Shown here: piece after piece, positions 1-12,638 of the stretch | Position numbering within the stretch: position 1 is the first letter of the stretch | Layout of the letters: every line of letters begins with the position of its first letter | Assembly (NCBI GenBank): GCA_003971905.1 | Contig: RSEE01000069.1 | Span: 186,001-250,000, forward strand | DNA from: Moniliella sp. 'wahieum' | Lineage: Eukaryota > Basidiomycota > Moniliellomycetes > Moniliellales > Moniliellaceae | Reading direction: 5' to 3' | DNA length: 64,000 nucleotides | The notes under the pieces: generated by a model | What the model was told of the DNA's origin: nothing | Seen by the model: only the letters and a program-made list of their open reading frames with translations | Databases searched by the model: none | Position numbers and translations under genes: made by a program

Positions 1-332
1 CACCCTACTTGCATCTTTCCTGAACTGCAGCTAGAATAGAATGATGCGGAGCGAGGGAGAACAAGAAAAGGCAGAAATGGTCACTGCCGTCCGACAGCTC
101 TGCAATTTCTATGCATAAGCTCCACTTCTTTCTCGGACACCCCACCCACACATTGCTCAACATCCGCTATCGTGTGGCAATCACAGGAGAGATATACTAT
201 CCGCATCAAGATTTTCCGTAATACCCCTTCACTCCAGGCAGATGTTTCCACACCATCATCACCTTCGTTGCCTCACCGCCACCACACACACATTGTTCCC
301 TGTCACGCCACTCCTTCAACCGGTTCCATTCA

Positions 333-1722
333 ATGAACGCCACGGACCTCTTCGTTCCTGCACCAGAGGGTGTTGTAGTTCATCTACCACCTTTGCTAAC
401 CAAGGAAGAGTTTCATTCCCTTATGTACCGCGGCATGTATTTCGCCGCAACGTTGACCCTCTGGGCGTGGGAGTAAGTCATATCCCTACATCATGCCCAC
501 ATGTGCTCTTCCATCTCTCTGATGGAGCTTCACTGTGAATGCTAACCCCTCACACCTCACATTTTTGCACCTCAAAGCATGATTTTAACCCTCGGGGCGG
601 AGTTGGAGATGTATCGCAAGCGAGGCTGGAATTGGCAGGTCACACCTCCGTTCCTCATGGTGCGTTACCTCACCCCCGTGTCGATCGTATTGTACATCAT
701 TGTAGTACGACAGGAAAGTTGGACGACGCGCAGTTGCTTCCTCACTGGCCGATTTGGGCTCTACTTGAGCACGGTTGTCACATCTGCCGCCACTGCTCTG
801 TTTGGGCTGCGTACCTGCATCATGTGGCACCGTCGACACGTTGTTCTCCTTCTCGTTCTCTTCCTTGGGTCACCCAGATTGTTGTGAACTTTGTTGTGGC
901 CAACTGGGTCCGCCCATTTGCAACTCTCAATGGCTTTTGCGTTTTCCACATGTCGCAGCACCATGCTGTTTATTGGTACGCTCTCCTCTATGCTTTGCAT
1001 CCGCTCACGCGATATGCTAACTATCGCATTTGCCAGGGTCTTTTTCTGGTCAACATGGGCGTTGATGCCATCCTGATTGTGCTTGCTACCTGCGCTCTCG
1101 TATTCGACCTGAATGCTCGTAAAGTTGTCTTCATTGGCCCCAAGCTCCACCGGGCACAAATGCGATTGATGCAAGAAGGATTATTTACTACGTCTGCGCC
1201 TTGCTCGTCAATCTACTCAACCTGATCTTTTACCTCCTCCCTTCTCTCAGTGCTTGGGCCGACATCAACACCACCCTCGCCACCGCCTTGACCTCCGTCT
1301 GTGCCACCCGCCTGGTTCTGCACAAAATCACAGTCGACAGCGACTGGCGCCACTTGTTCGGTCGGTGGCAACAGCAGCCGCTCTGACCCCCCCATCGCAC
1401 CACCCCCTCGCCCCTCTTCTTCCTACGCTCTCAGAGAAAAGGCGGATGATACCTTCCTTCCTCTGCCTGTCCTCTCGCCCCCTCCTGCCACAGCCCCGGT
1501 CTCTACTGTCCCAGTGCCCGCCTCCGCCCCCATCGCTTACACGCTCGAGACCCGTGTCCTCCATACCGCCGGCGAATCACCGCCACCCTCGAAACAGAGG
1601 ACGCAACCTGGTTGTCAAAAGGTTACGTCCCGGCCTTGGACACGCTCGACCCTTCCTTCCCCCCAGCTCCCACTCTTTCCCAGGCTGAGCCGGCGTTCGC
1701 TTCCTCCGCTCTGCCCCTCTAG
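333..1722 (+). CDS. DUF6533-like multipass membrane protein
   Basis: Exon 1 starts at the ATG at 333 and ends at 472. A GTAAGT donor and an AAG acceptor bound an intron at 473-577. The joined product reads WAWDMILTLGAELEMYRKRG, which resembles the DUF6533 signature (a Trp/Tyr-Asp helix followed by a conserved Glu and an Arg/Lys-rich turn). Hydrophobic helices follow (LMVRYLTPVSIVLYIIVV, VDAILIVLATCALVF, LLVNLLNLIFYLLP), giving a probable 6-7 TM protein with a Pro/Ser-rich tail ending in SALPL and a TAG at 1720. DUF6533 proteins are common in basidiomycetes and have no established function. The frame changes at least twice after about position 850. Either unrecognised introns or single-base errors explain this, so internal exon limits are uncertain. 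Another seven-helix family is possible. Confidence 0.58.
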
Positions 1723-2365
1723 GATGGTATAAGACATCAATTGTATGAATCCCCCTTCCCCCTTTATTTTGTTGGGGAGAGTTTTTGTTCCACATCTCTT
1801 ACCTTGTCACTGGCCGTTGTCTTCATGTCCTGTCCTTTCCTTTCACCAATGTTTGGCAGCACCCAACACCACGGGTTGTATGTACTTTCCCCCCCTTTTG
1901 TCTTCTATGAATCCGAATTAAGCCTTCCTACTAGCTGCCAACATCCACAGCTCGGCAAGCTTCTCGCTTTCACCTTCACATGCATCACTTCTTTCAGCAG
2001 AGCAGTCTGTCGATTCATCACAGAAGCAATGATTGGCCTACAGGAGAGGACAAAAACTGCAAACGATCATTATGAGCAGAAAGCATAATAGAATAGTGGA
2101 GAATGGCGGAAACAACTAAGCAAGCAGACACAAGAGCAAGATGCATGAGACAAAGGCGGTTAGGCCGGGCAATAGCAAGAGGGTCATAGAGAGGGGGGGG
2201 CGGGGGAGGGGGATAGTGCAGCAAAAGCAAGGAAAGAGAGGTAGGTGGGGAATACAAATACAAATGCAAAGAAAAAGCTGCAGATGAGGGTAGATGATGG
2301 GATGGGAGGAGGGGAGAAGACATGATAGAAGAGTGATAGATACGAGGCCAGAGCGACGGTACCAC
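1723..2365. other. Convergent intergenic region
   Basis: This lies between the 3' ends of the DUF6533-like gene and the ferric reductase gene. It contains T-rich stretches consistent with 3' untranslated sequence and a G-rich tract around 2190-2212. I see no gene or RNA in it. Confidence 0.6.
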
Positions 2366-5326
2366 TTACCCTCCCCAATCAAAGCTTTCCACATGGATTT
2401 GCACCACGCCGCGCGAATCGCCTCTCCAGACACGGGTGGGATCGGCGGCGCGAGCAGCAGCGATGCGGACGGCGCGAGAACACGGGGGGTCCACAGGCCG
2501 TGACCAAGGTGGGTCCGGTACTGGCGCGCGCAGCGTCAGCCACGACTTGCTCCAAGTTTGGGCGACCGGGGTGGACGAGCTCAGCCAAGACCTGAGCATC
2601 GGTTTCCTCTTCTTTGCTCAGGGGTAACTCAGAGATAAAGGGGTGCAGGGGCGCGTTTCCACCACCTTCGTACACTGCCCTCTGGCCTCCCGGGCGGGAG
2701 AGAAACGCGGGGGAAGCATGGTAGGTGTATCGGTTCCAGCTTCATCGTGCTTGTATTTGTCTTTGTCCTTATCCTTGTCCTTGTCTGGGTCCTGGACCTC
2801 CCCGACGTGTCGCTTGGCCCGCTTGATGGTCACTTTGCGGGTGCGCGCTCCGTAACTTGCCCTCTGAGTACAAAGCTTGGTTCAGTCCTACATCTACTTG
2901 GTCCGGTCTTGCATCTTCCCCATCAAAGTCGGTCAGGTCAATCTCGGACGTTGTGGCGCGAGCGGCGGAATCGAGTGGCGGGGGGAGAGGGAGCGAAACG
3001 TTGAGTGACCAGGTCGATCTCGAGTTCGACGTCAGGTGGAGCGAACGAGGAGGCAGGAGTGCCATCGGTGTACCCGGCCCCAGAGGTAGCATCCTCTCCT
3101 TGCTCATCCCCGTCACGTACAGATCAACTTTGAGCAGGTTGGGCGGAAGTGCCTCGATGCATCGCCGCAGCGGGGTCGCAGCCCAGAGGAGGTGGGCCAG
3201 GTCACGCATGATCCAGACAAAGTGTACCTGGTTCGTCTTCCATTCGTGCTTGCGTGCCGCACCAACGGGAAGGGCAGGCACACCAAGCAATGCCGCCGCT
3301 GCCCTGGCGGCGGGAAGCGTACTTCCTCCAGTTTGGGCCGCCAGTGGGGTCTGAACCGTCTTGAGCATGCCACACAGAGGTACTGCAGGGCCGCCACGCC
3401 GTATGCCACACCGCTCCCGGCACAGACGACGACGGTGGTATGGTGGGCACCCCAATCGACACGCGGGGAGCCGAACGGCCCATCGACCAGAGCGCGGAGG
3501 TGGGTTCCAACGATTGTCTTGGGGACGAGGTTGTACAACGAGCGGGTAAAGCCTTGGCGGGCACGAATAAGGAGGACGAGGGTCAAGCCGTCTTGGTAAG
3601 CAACCGATACTGGCTCCACTGGCTTCGCGCGGGCGCGAACGATGCACTCTCCACGGCCGAAGCGATGGTAAATGGATGGAACTGCAGCCGGCTCACCTCG
3701 GGGATGCAGAGGGACAACCACTGTCCTGGGTACCAAGGAAACGGGCGGAGCAGACGCAGCGTAACCCGAACGGTTTGTCCTGGCAAAGCCTGCACATAGG
3801 CCCATCCCGGTTGCAGCTCCGCAGCGATTGACGGGGGGTAGGGAGGATGCGTGCCGCAGCATTGGCACCAAAGACGGCGGGGGGTATCGCCTCTGTCGAA
3901 CCTGGATCCTGCAGCCGGAGGCCCTCGGGAACCGGCTGTTGGGAACTCGTCTGCCCGTACGATGAGATCAGGGCATCAATCTCCTCATACTCCTTATCTT
4001 TGCGCACGGTTGTGAGGGAGCGGCCGGGCGGTGCTTGCGGATCGGGAGTGGGAATAGGAAGCAGGGTTCGGACACTGGCGGGCCCGACTGATGGCAGCGA
4101 TGGAGAGGAAACGTTTTCCCTCAGATTATACTGGGTTTGGGGCGGCTCCAGAGACGAGGTCGGTCTGGGTGATGTGAGCCGAGGAACGGGGTTCATAGGA
4201 TAGGCTTCAGTTGGTATGGGGAGTTTCGTTTCTTCTTCTTGCACGGGAGTGTAGGCGGAAACATGGAAGAGTGCGTTGACCCAGATGCTCTTGACGGCGC
4301 GAAGGACGCGTTCGGCCACCCACCAGAGCAATGCGGCCCAGAGCCAGGGCGCCAGGGGCGGGTGGTGCAAGGCGCCCGCCACCAGAAACCCAACAATGCA
4401 TACCACATGAGAAATGTAGAAGAACTCATACGCCCTTCTCCTGACAATCGGGAGGAGAGCAAGACCAAAAGAGTGAGAAAGATGTAGGAAACGATAGCCC
4501 AGCGGAAGCGAGTCCAGACCAGCGCAAAACTGATCACCTTCTTGTCCCCATAACTGTCTTTGCCTGTCTGGACAAGCCAGGGATGGTGTTCCCCGTTCGA
4601 CGGCCCAGAAAGGTAACCAGCATAGGCGTGTAGACCCGCCAGGCGGTCAAACGCGTTCGCTCCAAATATGCGAAGTGACAGGAGAGCAAAGGGCACCTGT
4701 CGCAACGCGAGCAGAACAACAAGAGGGGTGAGGGCATTGGTCAACAGCCCCAACCGCCCACCAACAGTCCACCAGGTGCGGTATCCCAACGCCTGCGTCG
4801 GCGCGTAGTGGTGACGGAAGGATAGCCTCCCTGGGTCCAAGAAATTGCACGAGGGCAGGACCTGTGCCCGGGGGGCGGGCGGCTGGATGTTGGAGGCAGA
4901 GGGAAAGGCTGCGCTCGCATTCCATGCAGATGCATGTGGGTCGGGGTAGTCTGCCCCAATGAGCGTAAGGAGGAGTATAAGCAGGCCGAGGGCGGCGGGG
5001 AGGAAGAGCGAGGCGATGGATGGACGGCGCCAACTGGATGAGCGGGGCGAGGGACAGAGAGGTGTTTACGCCACCACATGGCGAGTGTGGTGAAGGAAAG
5101 ACGGGGGCCGAGGGCGAGGCGGAGGCCCTCACACAGCACACAGGCGGCGATGACGAGCCAAAAGATGTAGGCGTATCGCCATGCGGATGGCGGGAGCTTG
5201 TGTGCGTCAAGATAGAGGGCGATGTAGTGGTGGTATCGTAGGCTGTGGTGGTGGTGGCGGCGGCGGCGCTTCCGCTGCTGCTGGCAGCGCCCCGGCCGTC
5301 CCGGCCAGCCGGGCGGGGGCAGACAT
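2366..5326 (-). CDS. Ferric reductase (FRE/NOX superfamily)
   Basis: This is a plasma-membrane metalloreductase that passes electrons from NADPH through FAD and haem to extracellular Fe3+ or Cu2+. From the N-terminus I see a short Pro-rich leader, a first membrane helix (YAYIFWLVIAACVLCEGL), an outside loop, then the ferric-reductase core with LLTNALTPLVVLLALRQVPF and GANAFDRLAGLHAYAG, and more helices (VCIVGFLVAGALHHPPL). The FAD site HPFTIAS lies near 3690, the NADPH-site pieces VDGPFGSP and VCAGSGVA near 3450, and the C-terminal VTACGP followed by HVESFDWGG before the TAA at 2366. An insert rich in Pro/Ser/Thr separates the membrane core from the FAD domain. The start is the ATG at 5326, but a frame change just after the leader makes it uncertain. 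Several more frame changes occur downstream. ATCAGATAG at 5786-5794 is only a weak match to the GATA iron-regulator site. Confidence 0.85.
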
Positions 5327-6863
5327 GAGAGGAAGAGAGGAGTGGCGGAGAGAAAGAGAAAGAGGGTAGGGGCGCTGGGGTGGTGGTGGGATGGGGAAGA
5401 AAAGAAATGGCTGGTACTTTACCGCTAGGACTGGCAAGCGCAAACTGCCAAGTCTTGGCGTTGTTCCAAGTGGAAGCGCCGCAGGGGGGCAGTGGACCAG
5501 CTGCAATGAAGCCAATTGCAAGCGAGCGTTTATCCGATCCCAGGTCACCGATCATCTCGCTTCCAACTCCACTCCCGCCCCCTCCCTCCTCCGCCCCCCC
5601 GCTCCGCTCCACTCTCCACTCCACTCTCCACTCCACTCTCCCTCCACTATACTCCACTCCACTCCCTCGGTTCCACACTGCTCCCCCCTCCTCAGGCAGC
5701 CAGCGCCGATGCGCGCTGATGCACTGACTTGAGGAGCGTATTGATTGCCCAGCCTGTCCTCCCCCGCCTGATCAGATGCATCTGCATCAGATAGCTCCGT
5801 GTCGGCAGGGCATGTCCAGCGTTGGCGGTGGTAGGCCCTTGCCTGTACTGCCCGACAACATTGGTACCAGGCCCTGCTATGCCTCCAAGCCATCCATCGA
5901 CTTCCACTATCCACCGGCAGTATCAGACGCGCCACGTCCGATTTTCGGCAGCACCCTGAGCGCCTGAGCCTCAGTGCCTCAGCAAAGCCCTCAGCAAAAA
6001 CTATTAGGCCTTAGGACAACACCCTTCTTGGCCCTTCTCCTCTCTCGCATCCCACGCGTCACGATCGATGATCTCCTATCTCAATCATGCATCGGCCAGC
6101 ATCATGCTCATTATCATGCATCAACGATCATCGCACACCTCGCTCCGATCGCAGATCCCCTTGGCACGCGGTCCCATCTGGTACGACAGGCACCACCCAC
6201 ATCCCTGAATTGAATCTTGCCAGTCTCAATATCACTTACCTCCCACCTCCGGCCTCCACCCATATCTCGAGGACCGAGGACCGGCGATGCCATCCACCTT
6301 CTCCTGTTCTCCTGCTCAAGCGTGGCCAACTGGCGTCCAACTCAGAAGGTCCCGGCAGGCTGCTTATGCAAGAGCAATACTAGGGACCGCCGTGTTGGTC
6401 GCGGAGAGACAGAAGGGAGGAGAGCGGAAAAGGAGCACAAAGGCAAACGAAGCCACGTGGCCAAGGCAGTGGCCTAGTGCCAGTGTCACAGGGAGTCTGT
6501 CTGGGAAACTATCTGACTAGGTCACAAGAATATCACCCCAGGCGCGCCACACGCGCTGCAACAGCAAAAGGCAGCAAGTTCGTAGCCGGTTATGAAAACC
6601 AGCTATTAATCAGTAACTAGTTACTATAGTCCGCGTAACGCCTTAGTAACTAGTAACAAATAGCCGCAACCGCGTAACCGGTAACCCTCAGTTACCGGGT
6701 ACAACACTTTCGGTGCCCCCGGGGTTACCGGTTACCGGCTACCATGTAATCCATGCATCCGGGGGGGGTCTGCTCACGGTCACATGTAGGTTACCGGTTG
6801 CACGCTACATGCTACAGAGACTCCGCGCTCGCGCGCATTGCGTTCCATTAATAATTGACTCCG

Positions 6864-6909
6864 AGTACTGAGGTACTGAGGTACTGAGGTACTGAGGTAC
6901 TGAGGTACC
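6864..6909. repeat. Octamer tandem repeat (GTACTGAG)n
   Basis: About five perfect copies of an 8-base unit, GTACTGAG, are followed by GGTACC. This is the 8-base relative of the TGA heptads seen elsewhere in the window (TGA plus five bases rather than four). Confidence 0.9.
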
Positions 6910-6946
6910 AAGGACAGGTGTACAAGGGAACCGATTACATTGAGGA

Positions 6947-6970
6947 CCTCAGGCCTCAGGGCCTCAGGCC
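6947..6970. repeat. TGA-heptad array, GGCC type (reverse strand)
   Basis: CCTCAGGCCTCAGGGCCTCA repeats with a near 7-base period. Read on the reverse strand this is TGA-GGCC-TGA-GGCC, with one unit carrying an extra base. Confidence 0.8.
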
Positions 6971-7608
6971 CACTCGGCGGCGGCCATATCCTGTTACATG
7001 TCTCCCTCTTCGGTACCAGGGTACCTCAAAACCGTCCGAATCTGAGTGTGATGCGGCACTTGGACCAGAATCCACACCCAAACCATTTCTCAGAGAGCAA
7101 CTCACCTGCCGCCTCGTCCCTATCACCCATTACGTCACTCGTCCGCACCACTCACACCGGACTAATAGAGGCCTAAGGCCCAACAAGGTTAGGCCTATAA
7201 GGCCTAAGGCCTAGGCCGAAAACTCCTAATAACACCCATCCATTCTCGGCTCGCAACCGTCCGACGCCCGTGGGGATCGCCCACTGGCAGCAGAGGCTTC
7301 CCACACGCGCGCCCTCCTACTCGTGATGTGCAACTCCTCCTTCGCCCAGATCACATAGACACCCCAGTCGAAAACTCTCTTTTGTTAGTTCTCGGCCCTT
7401 TTGGCGGTCCGAAGCCCGCGGGAAACCCCCGAGAGTATATGCTGCACATGCTCCCCACCGTCCTATTTGTGATGCAACTTCCTCCTCCGCTCATCTCATT
7501 AATAGACGCCAGTCGGCCGGGTGGCCTATCCCTCCCTTCCACCATTACCTTCTGCACCTTCCTCCCCCTCGTTTTCGTGCCCACATCAGTTGTGGTGTCC
7601 CAACAGCA

Positions 7609-9500
7609 ATGGTGTTTGACAGGCACACCCAAGAGAGGCAGAGATCCTCGATGAACGTCTCTGATCAGGATGAAGACTCCAAAGACTTGTCGGGATCCGA
7701 GCCCACCCACATTCCTGCCTCCCTCACCGTCGACGCTGAAAAGAGTCTCGTTGTGCGATCCGAGCCCGACCTACCCTCCAGCGGCAACAATAATGATGAG
7801 GACGCGAATACCTTTATTGTTGGATGGGAAGGCGAAGACGACCCTGCCAATCCCAAGAACTGGACCCGTACTTATCGATGGTACATCACCATTTTGTCTG
7901 GCTTCCTGGTTCTCAACTCTACCTTCACCTCTTCCGCGCCTAGTGGTACGGTGCCATTCGCAATGAAGCGGTTTGGATTTGGTCGCGAGGTTGCCACCTT
8001 GACCATCTCCATATTTATCTGGTACGCCCGTGATGCATTCCTCCCTCCTTCCATACGCCAGCTGGCTGACCAGAGTGTAGTGGCTACGTCCTTGGGCCCC
8101 TCCTGTGGGGTCCCATGAGTGAGCGGGTAGGGCGGTACCCTACCTTTATGATCGCTTTGACCGGATATGTCGCTTTCAATCTCGGCTGTGCTCTGGCACC
8201 CAACACGGGAGCCCTTCTCGCGTTCCGTTTCCTAGCAGGCACATTTGCTTCCTCTCCCTTGACCAACGCAGGTGGTCTCATCGCCGACATTTGGGATGCT
8301 AAAACCTTGGGAACAGCGGTATCGCTTTTTCCCTCGCTCCATTTGCCGGTATGTTGTGTTTCCATGTTCTTCTCGTCCAGTTTCTTTTCCGCGGACTGTG
8401 TTCCTAACTTAGTTTGACAGGGCCTGCTCTGGGTCCGATGGTGTCTGGGGCCATTGCGGTGAGCAACGTGGATTTCCGGTGGACGTACTGGGTGTGCTTT
8501 TCTTTTCCTGCGTCTGCTGGATCGCTACCGCATTGACCATCAAGGAGACTTATGCCCCCATCATCCTTGCCCGCAAGGCCAAGCGCATTCGCAAAGAAAC
8601 CGGCGACGAGCGGTACCAAGCGCCGATCGAGATGGTCAAACTCAATTTTGGTGAGCTAATGAAGGCCACCTTGCTCAAGCCTTTCATTATGCTGTTTAAG
8701 GAACCTATGCTGATGGCCGTGACGATCTACCTTAGGTACGTCCCACCCTTGTTGTCCTCCCCTCCCCTTTTCTCTCTTGTTTTGTTCCTGCTCCTCCTTA
8801 CTCAATGCTGACCTGGGATGCGTACAGCTTTGTGTATGGCGTTCTCTATCTCTTCGAGGCAGTCCCGATTGAGTTTGAGACGCCCAAACCGAAGGGTCAT
8901 GGCTTCAACAGTCTCATTGGTGGACTCATGTTCCTCCCTCTTGGGTTGTGTGTTGGGAGTGGTCTTGTATGTGTTGATCGAGAACCCACGGTACGTGCGT
9001 CGGGTCAAGGCCTCGCCCAATGGCAGGGTGCCTCCCGAAGAACGGCTCGTGGTTGGTATGATCGGCGGTGCCACCTTTTTCATATCTTTCTTCTGGTACG
9101 CCTTTGCTCTCCATCTACTGCTACTCTTCTAGGCACTAACTATCAGGACTCTCCATCTAGGTTTGGGTTCACTTCCTACCCTTCCATCTCATTCTGGAGC
9201 CCGATGCTCTCGCTGTTCCTCTTGGGACTGAGCATTCTCTTCCTCTTCCTCAGTATGCTGAGTTACCTGGTAGAATCCTACCTTTTTGCTGCTGCGTCCG
9301 CTTTGGCGGCCAACACAGTGGTCCGCTCCGCCGCTGGCGCCGGAATGCCTCTCTTTGCCACCCAGATGTTCGAAGCGATGAACGTCCGATTTGCTAGCCT
9401 GTTGCTCGGCTGCATTTCCGTCGCCCTGGCACCCATCCCGGTTGTCTTGTGGAAATATGGCGCGGTCCTTCGCGCACGATCCTCCTATGCCCATGGGTAA
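7609..9500 (+). CDS. MFS transporter, DHA1 drug/polyamine:H+ antiporter type
   Basis: This is a twelve-helix plasma-membrane proton antiporter of the major facilitator superfamily. A hydrophilic acidic N-terminus leads to DPANPKNW, the usual entry to helix 1 in this family, then the motif-A loop GPMSERVGRYP after helix 2, ALGPMVSGAIAVSN in the helix 5 region, a long central loop, and a C-terminal half with FGFTSYPSISFWSP and YLFAAASALAANTVVRS. These features match polyamine and multidrug exporters of the DHA1 group. Four introns fit GT/AG rules and the protein: 8022-8080, 8349-8420, 8736-8827 and 9096-9160. Single-base frame breaks occur near 8330, 8505 and 8950. The start may be the ATG at 7609 or the one at 7651. 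The stop is the TAA at 9498. The substrate cannot be told from sequence. Confidence 0.9.
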
Positions 9501-11403
9501 CTTCTCACTCCCCTTCACCTTCACTTTCCGCCGTGCGTGCGGTTGCGCGTGTGCTCTTCCATGCTCTCATCCGATTGGAGTAAGCTGTTGGGCCGGGGGC
9601 AGACGGAGCCTCGCCGCTCGCACCATCCTATATTTCCTGCAAGTACGAGGCTCGCTTTCATTTTCAAAGTCATTGATGGTTTCACTCCTTCCCTCTATGT
9701 CCCCTTTCGGAGTCTCGTACGTTCTTACCGTGCTTCCTTCCCCATCGCCTCATCGTCCTCAGGGTCCCACATGGGGCGCGTGGCGGGGCGTCGGTACCGT
9801 GATGGGTTTCTTTAATTTCGGTTGTTACTTCGTCCCTCTCTCTTCGCCTTTCACAACTCTCGAGATAAGTTATTATGGTATTATGGTACCTTCTTCCTAC
9901 AAGGCGATTATATATATAGCACACTTCATTTGTCACTCAACTTTGGGGAGGAAAGAGATGGAGGGCCGATCGCACCCACAGAGCCTCTCCCGCTCTGGAG
10001 AATGAGAAATGTCACAGTGATGAGACAAATTTGTACCTGAGGGACTACTGGTACTAGAAAGTCTCTCGTCGTTTCTTTTACAGCCGTAACTGTGGTGTCA
10101 ATCGCCTCCTCTCAGCGGGCCCTGCTATTATATTATAGACTGTAAGATGAACTGAGTAGAGTAAAAAGAGCTATAACGCTTTCTTGCTTTCTCGCCCAGC
10201 GGTATACGCTTCCATCATGTACAGCATGCACATGCGAGATGCGTACCGAAACAATGATGAATGGTAAAAAAATTGCCATCGCCCTGCTTCAAAGGGTAGT
10301 GACGTCCAACAGAGATGGGGTGGTATAATGTGGGACGTGTGAGCACAGGCGCTGGGTATGAGGCGGAAGAGCGGTATTGACAAAAATGAGGCAAAGGGAA
10401 AAGTGACGAGGAATCCAATGGGTGTGGGTGCGAAGACGGATATACGGATACGGATGCACGGATACAGATATATGGATGTGGGTGTGAGGAGCAAAAGAGG
10501 ATGGGTCGTACAGACCATTGTTACGGTTCGTTACACCGTACCCCCACGAGGGAGTGGTGGCAAGACGTGCACTCGCTCAGTTTGACAATAATGTTGTTGC
10601 AAAAGGGGCAACGGACGTATGGCCCGAGAGCCAGGTCGACTTCAAGGCAGGCGTGGCTACACGTTAGCGTTCCGTCTGGGGAGGGAATAGGGGGGTGGAG
10701 TGGGAGGGAAGGGCGTACAGAGTGGTCCGGGAAGGATGGGCATGAAGGTGTAAGGTCTGAAGTCGGTGGCGGTAGTGGAAGTGGGGACAGTGGCCGTTCG
10801 TCTTTTAACTTCCCCCCACTCTAACCCTTTTGCACCTGATATACAGGGGCGTATACCCTAACACCGAGAGCGCACCAACGTATACATGCGTTACAATTCA
10901 AAAGGTTATACTTGTTCAAGCTCCCCGGGGGGTAACACTAAGGTACCACCACGGTACCTCCTTGCTGTGCTGCGCCAGCCTTGGCGGCAGAGATGACTCA
11001 ATGACGGGGGGTATTGGGGAGCGTATTGTGGCCATACCACCGGCGGACAGAGTGGGCGGAGTCCTTGTAAGGCTGCCTCGCTGCCAGCAGGGTGGGGGGG
11101 GTGGGGTGCAATGGCTGTCACACGTCATGAGGGTGGGCGCAGGGGGAGACGATGCCGTAGAACTTAAGTATGGCATCAGTGCGTCAAACCCCGATAAAAA
11201 CGCCTCCACCTCGCCAAGCTCACATAGCTTTTGCGCACGGGTGGTTTTAGCGTTGCACGTTGGCACGAGGACGAGCGTCAAGCTTCAAGACAGAGCACTT
11301 CCTGTACATATAATGTGTGAGGTCCGAGATCCCTATGGCATCCATCTCAGATCCAAATGGGCGAGACACAGACCGGAATCGAGTTGCGCGCCTGCAATCT
11401 GGG

Positions 11404-11423
11404 GTTACCGGTTACCGGTTATC
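11404..11423. repeat. ACCGGTT heptad repeat
   Basis: GTTACCGGTTACCGGTTATC has a 7-base period built from the palindrome CCGG plus TTA. Related short copies lie at 6724-6738, 12212-12224, 32113-32126 and 37878-37893, all outside genes. Confidence 0.85.
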
Positions 11424-12620
11424 TATCTCTGATCGCTCTCTGCCCTTTGATATATACATCCTCTTTTTCTACCCCGCCGCACCGCCACCGCCACCGACGT
11501 CATCAAGATCAAGTCGGTGTTCAATGTCACAGGTGAGTTAGATTTGTCGCGCACGATAGACGCCTTGGGAGCGGCATATAAAGAACCAGTTCATAACGGC
11601 CGGTCACCGGTCACCCTATTACTCCAGGGTAGTGTGGGGACCTGCCTGTCTGTCCCTGATCGGCCCATCGTGCAATTGTCTCTCGGCCAGGGGTCTTTCG
11701 CCGCATTATTCAAACGCGCGTCATATGTTCTTTCTTGGTGGATATATGCTCTCGTGTTGTACGCATCTCCCCACACAGCATCCATATCTCGCCGAATGGC
11801 CTCCATAAGACAACAGAGGCCGATATATGTGGATGGCGTTGAGTACTGAGTCGAGTACTGAACTCAACTGAGTGCCGTGGACATGGGCAAGAGCATGCAC
11901 CTCTCCGCCTGCCTTGCCGCGACGCTCGCGTTGGCATAATATGCACAGGTGTGGTTCATAATATCAGCGCAGCCATCACCATGCGCCTGGTCACACATCC
12001 TCCTCGCTGGTCTATTCATTCGGCTTTCTCCTTGATGTTCTGTTGCCCCTTTCAGTTGGGGCGTTACGCGTCACGGGCTTCTCTGTTAAACTTAAAATGG
12101 TACTACCGTCATCGCTCTCCTCTCCTTCCTCTGCTCGATGCGATACCATAATCCACATTTGCTTTACCGGTTAATACGGATTACCGATATCCGATTGCTA
12201 TGCTCATTAATCATTGGAGTTACCGGTAAGGTTATACCCCTGTCCGCAGGGTATAGAAATAGGGATTGACCTTGTTGATACGCAATAGAGATGTGTCCAG
12301 CGAGGACAACAATACATATGACCTAAACTCTGACGTAAAAGCTGAGACGTCTTAGAGACCCCTGAGGCTGAGGCCTGACTGTTAAAGTACAGTTCCCTCT
12401 CTCTCCTTTGGCCCGTACGTCTGTACCAAATACTAGTAGGTCTTATCAATATACCAATCCCGATTTAACCCCTGCCTGCAGCCATCTATGATCGATCGCC
12501 TGATCGATCGGATCGATCATGGACATCACGATGCCTGGCTCCCCCGGGCTCCCCCGTAATTGGATCTTGAGACAGTATACGATGCATACGATGGCGCACA
12601 CGTTTTGACCAAGTTTTGTG

Positions 12621-12638
12621 TGACATGTGACATGTGAC
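12621..12638 (+). repeat. TGA-CATG heptad array
   Basis: TGACATGTGACATGTGAC is two perfect heptads of TGA plus the palindrome CATG, followed by a third TGA in phase. Confidence 0.9.

Larger units (their letters stand above)
5327..7608. other. Intergenic region rich in short repeats
   Basis: No gene is recognised here. It holds a CT-rich CTCCACT tract (about 5597-5666), TAACTAGTTAC-like and ACCGGTT-type repeats (6600-6740), an octamer array (6864-6909), and AGGCCT-based heptads (6947-6970 and 7190-7216). It is flanked by the divergent starts of the ferric reductase and MFS genes, so both promoters must lie within it. Confidence 0.6.

Noticed and set aside
6600-6740. Telomeric or subtelomeric repeats
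   Set aside because: The motifs are ACCGGTT and TAACTAG types, not TTAGGG, and lie between ordinary genes.
10830-11432. A 200-codon open stretch as a gene
   Set aside because: It has no codon bias, no domain, no plausible start context, and it overlaps ACCGGTT repeats. It looks like chance.
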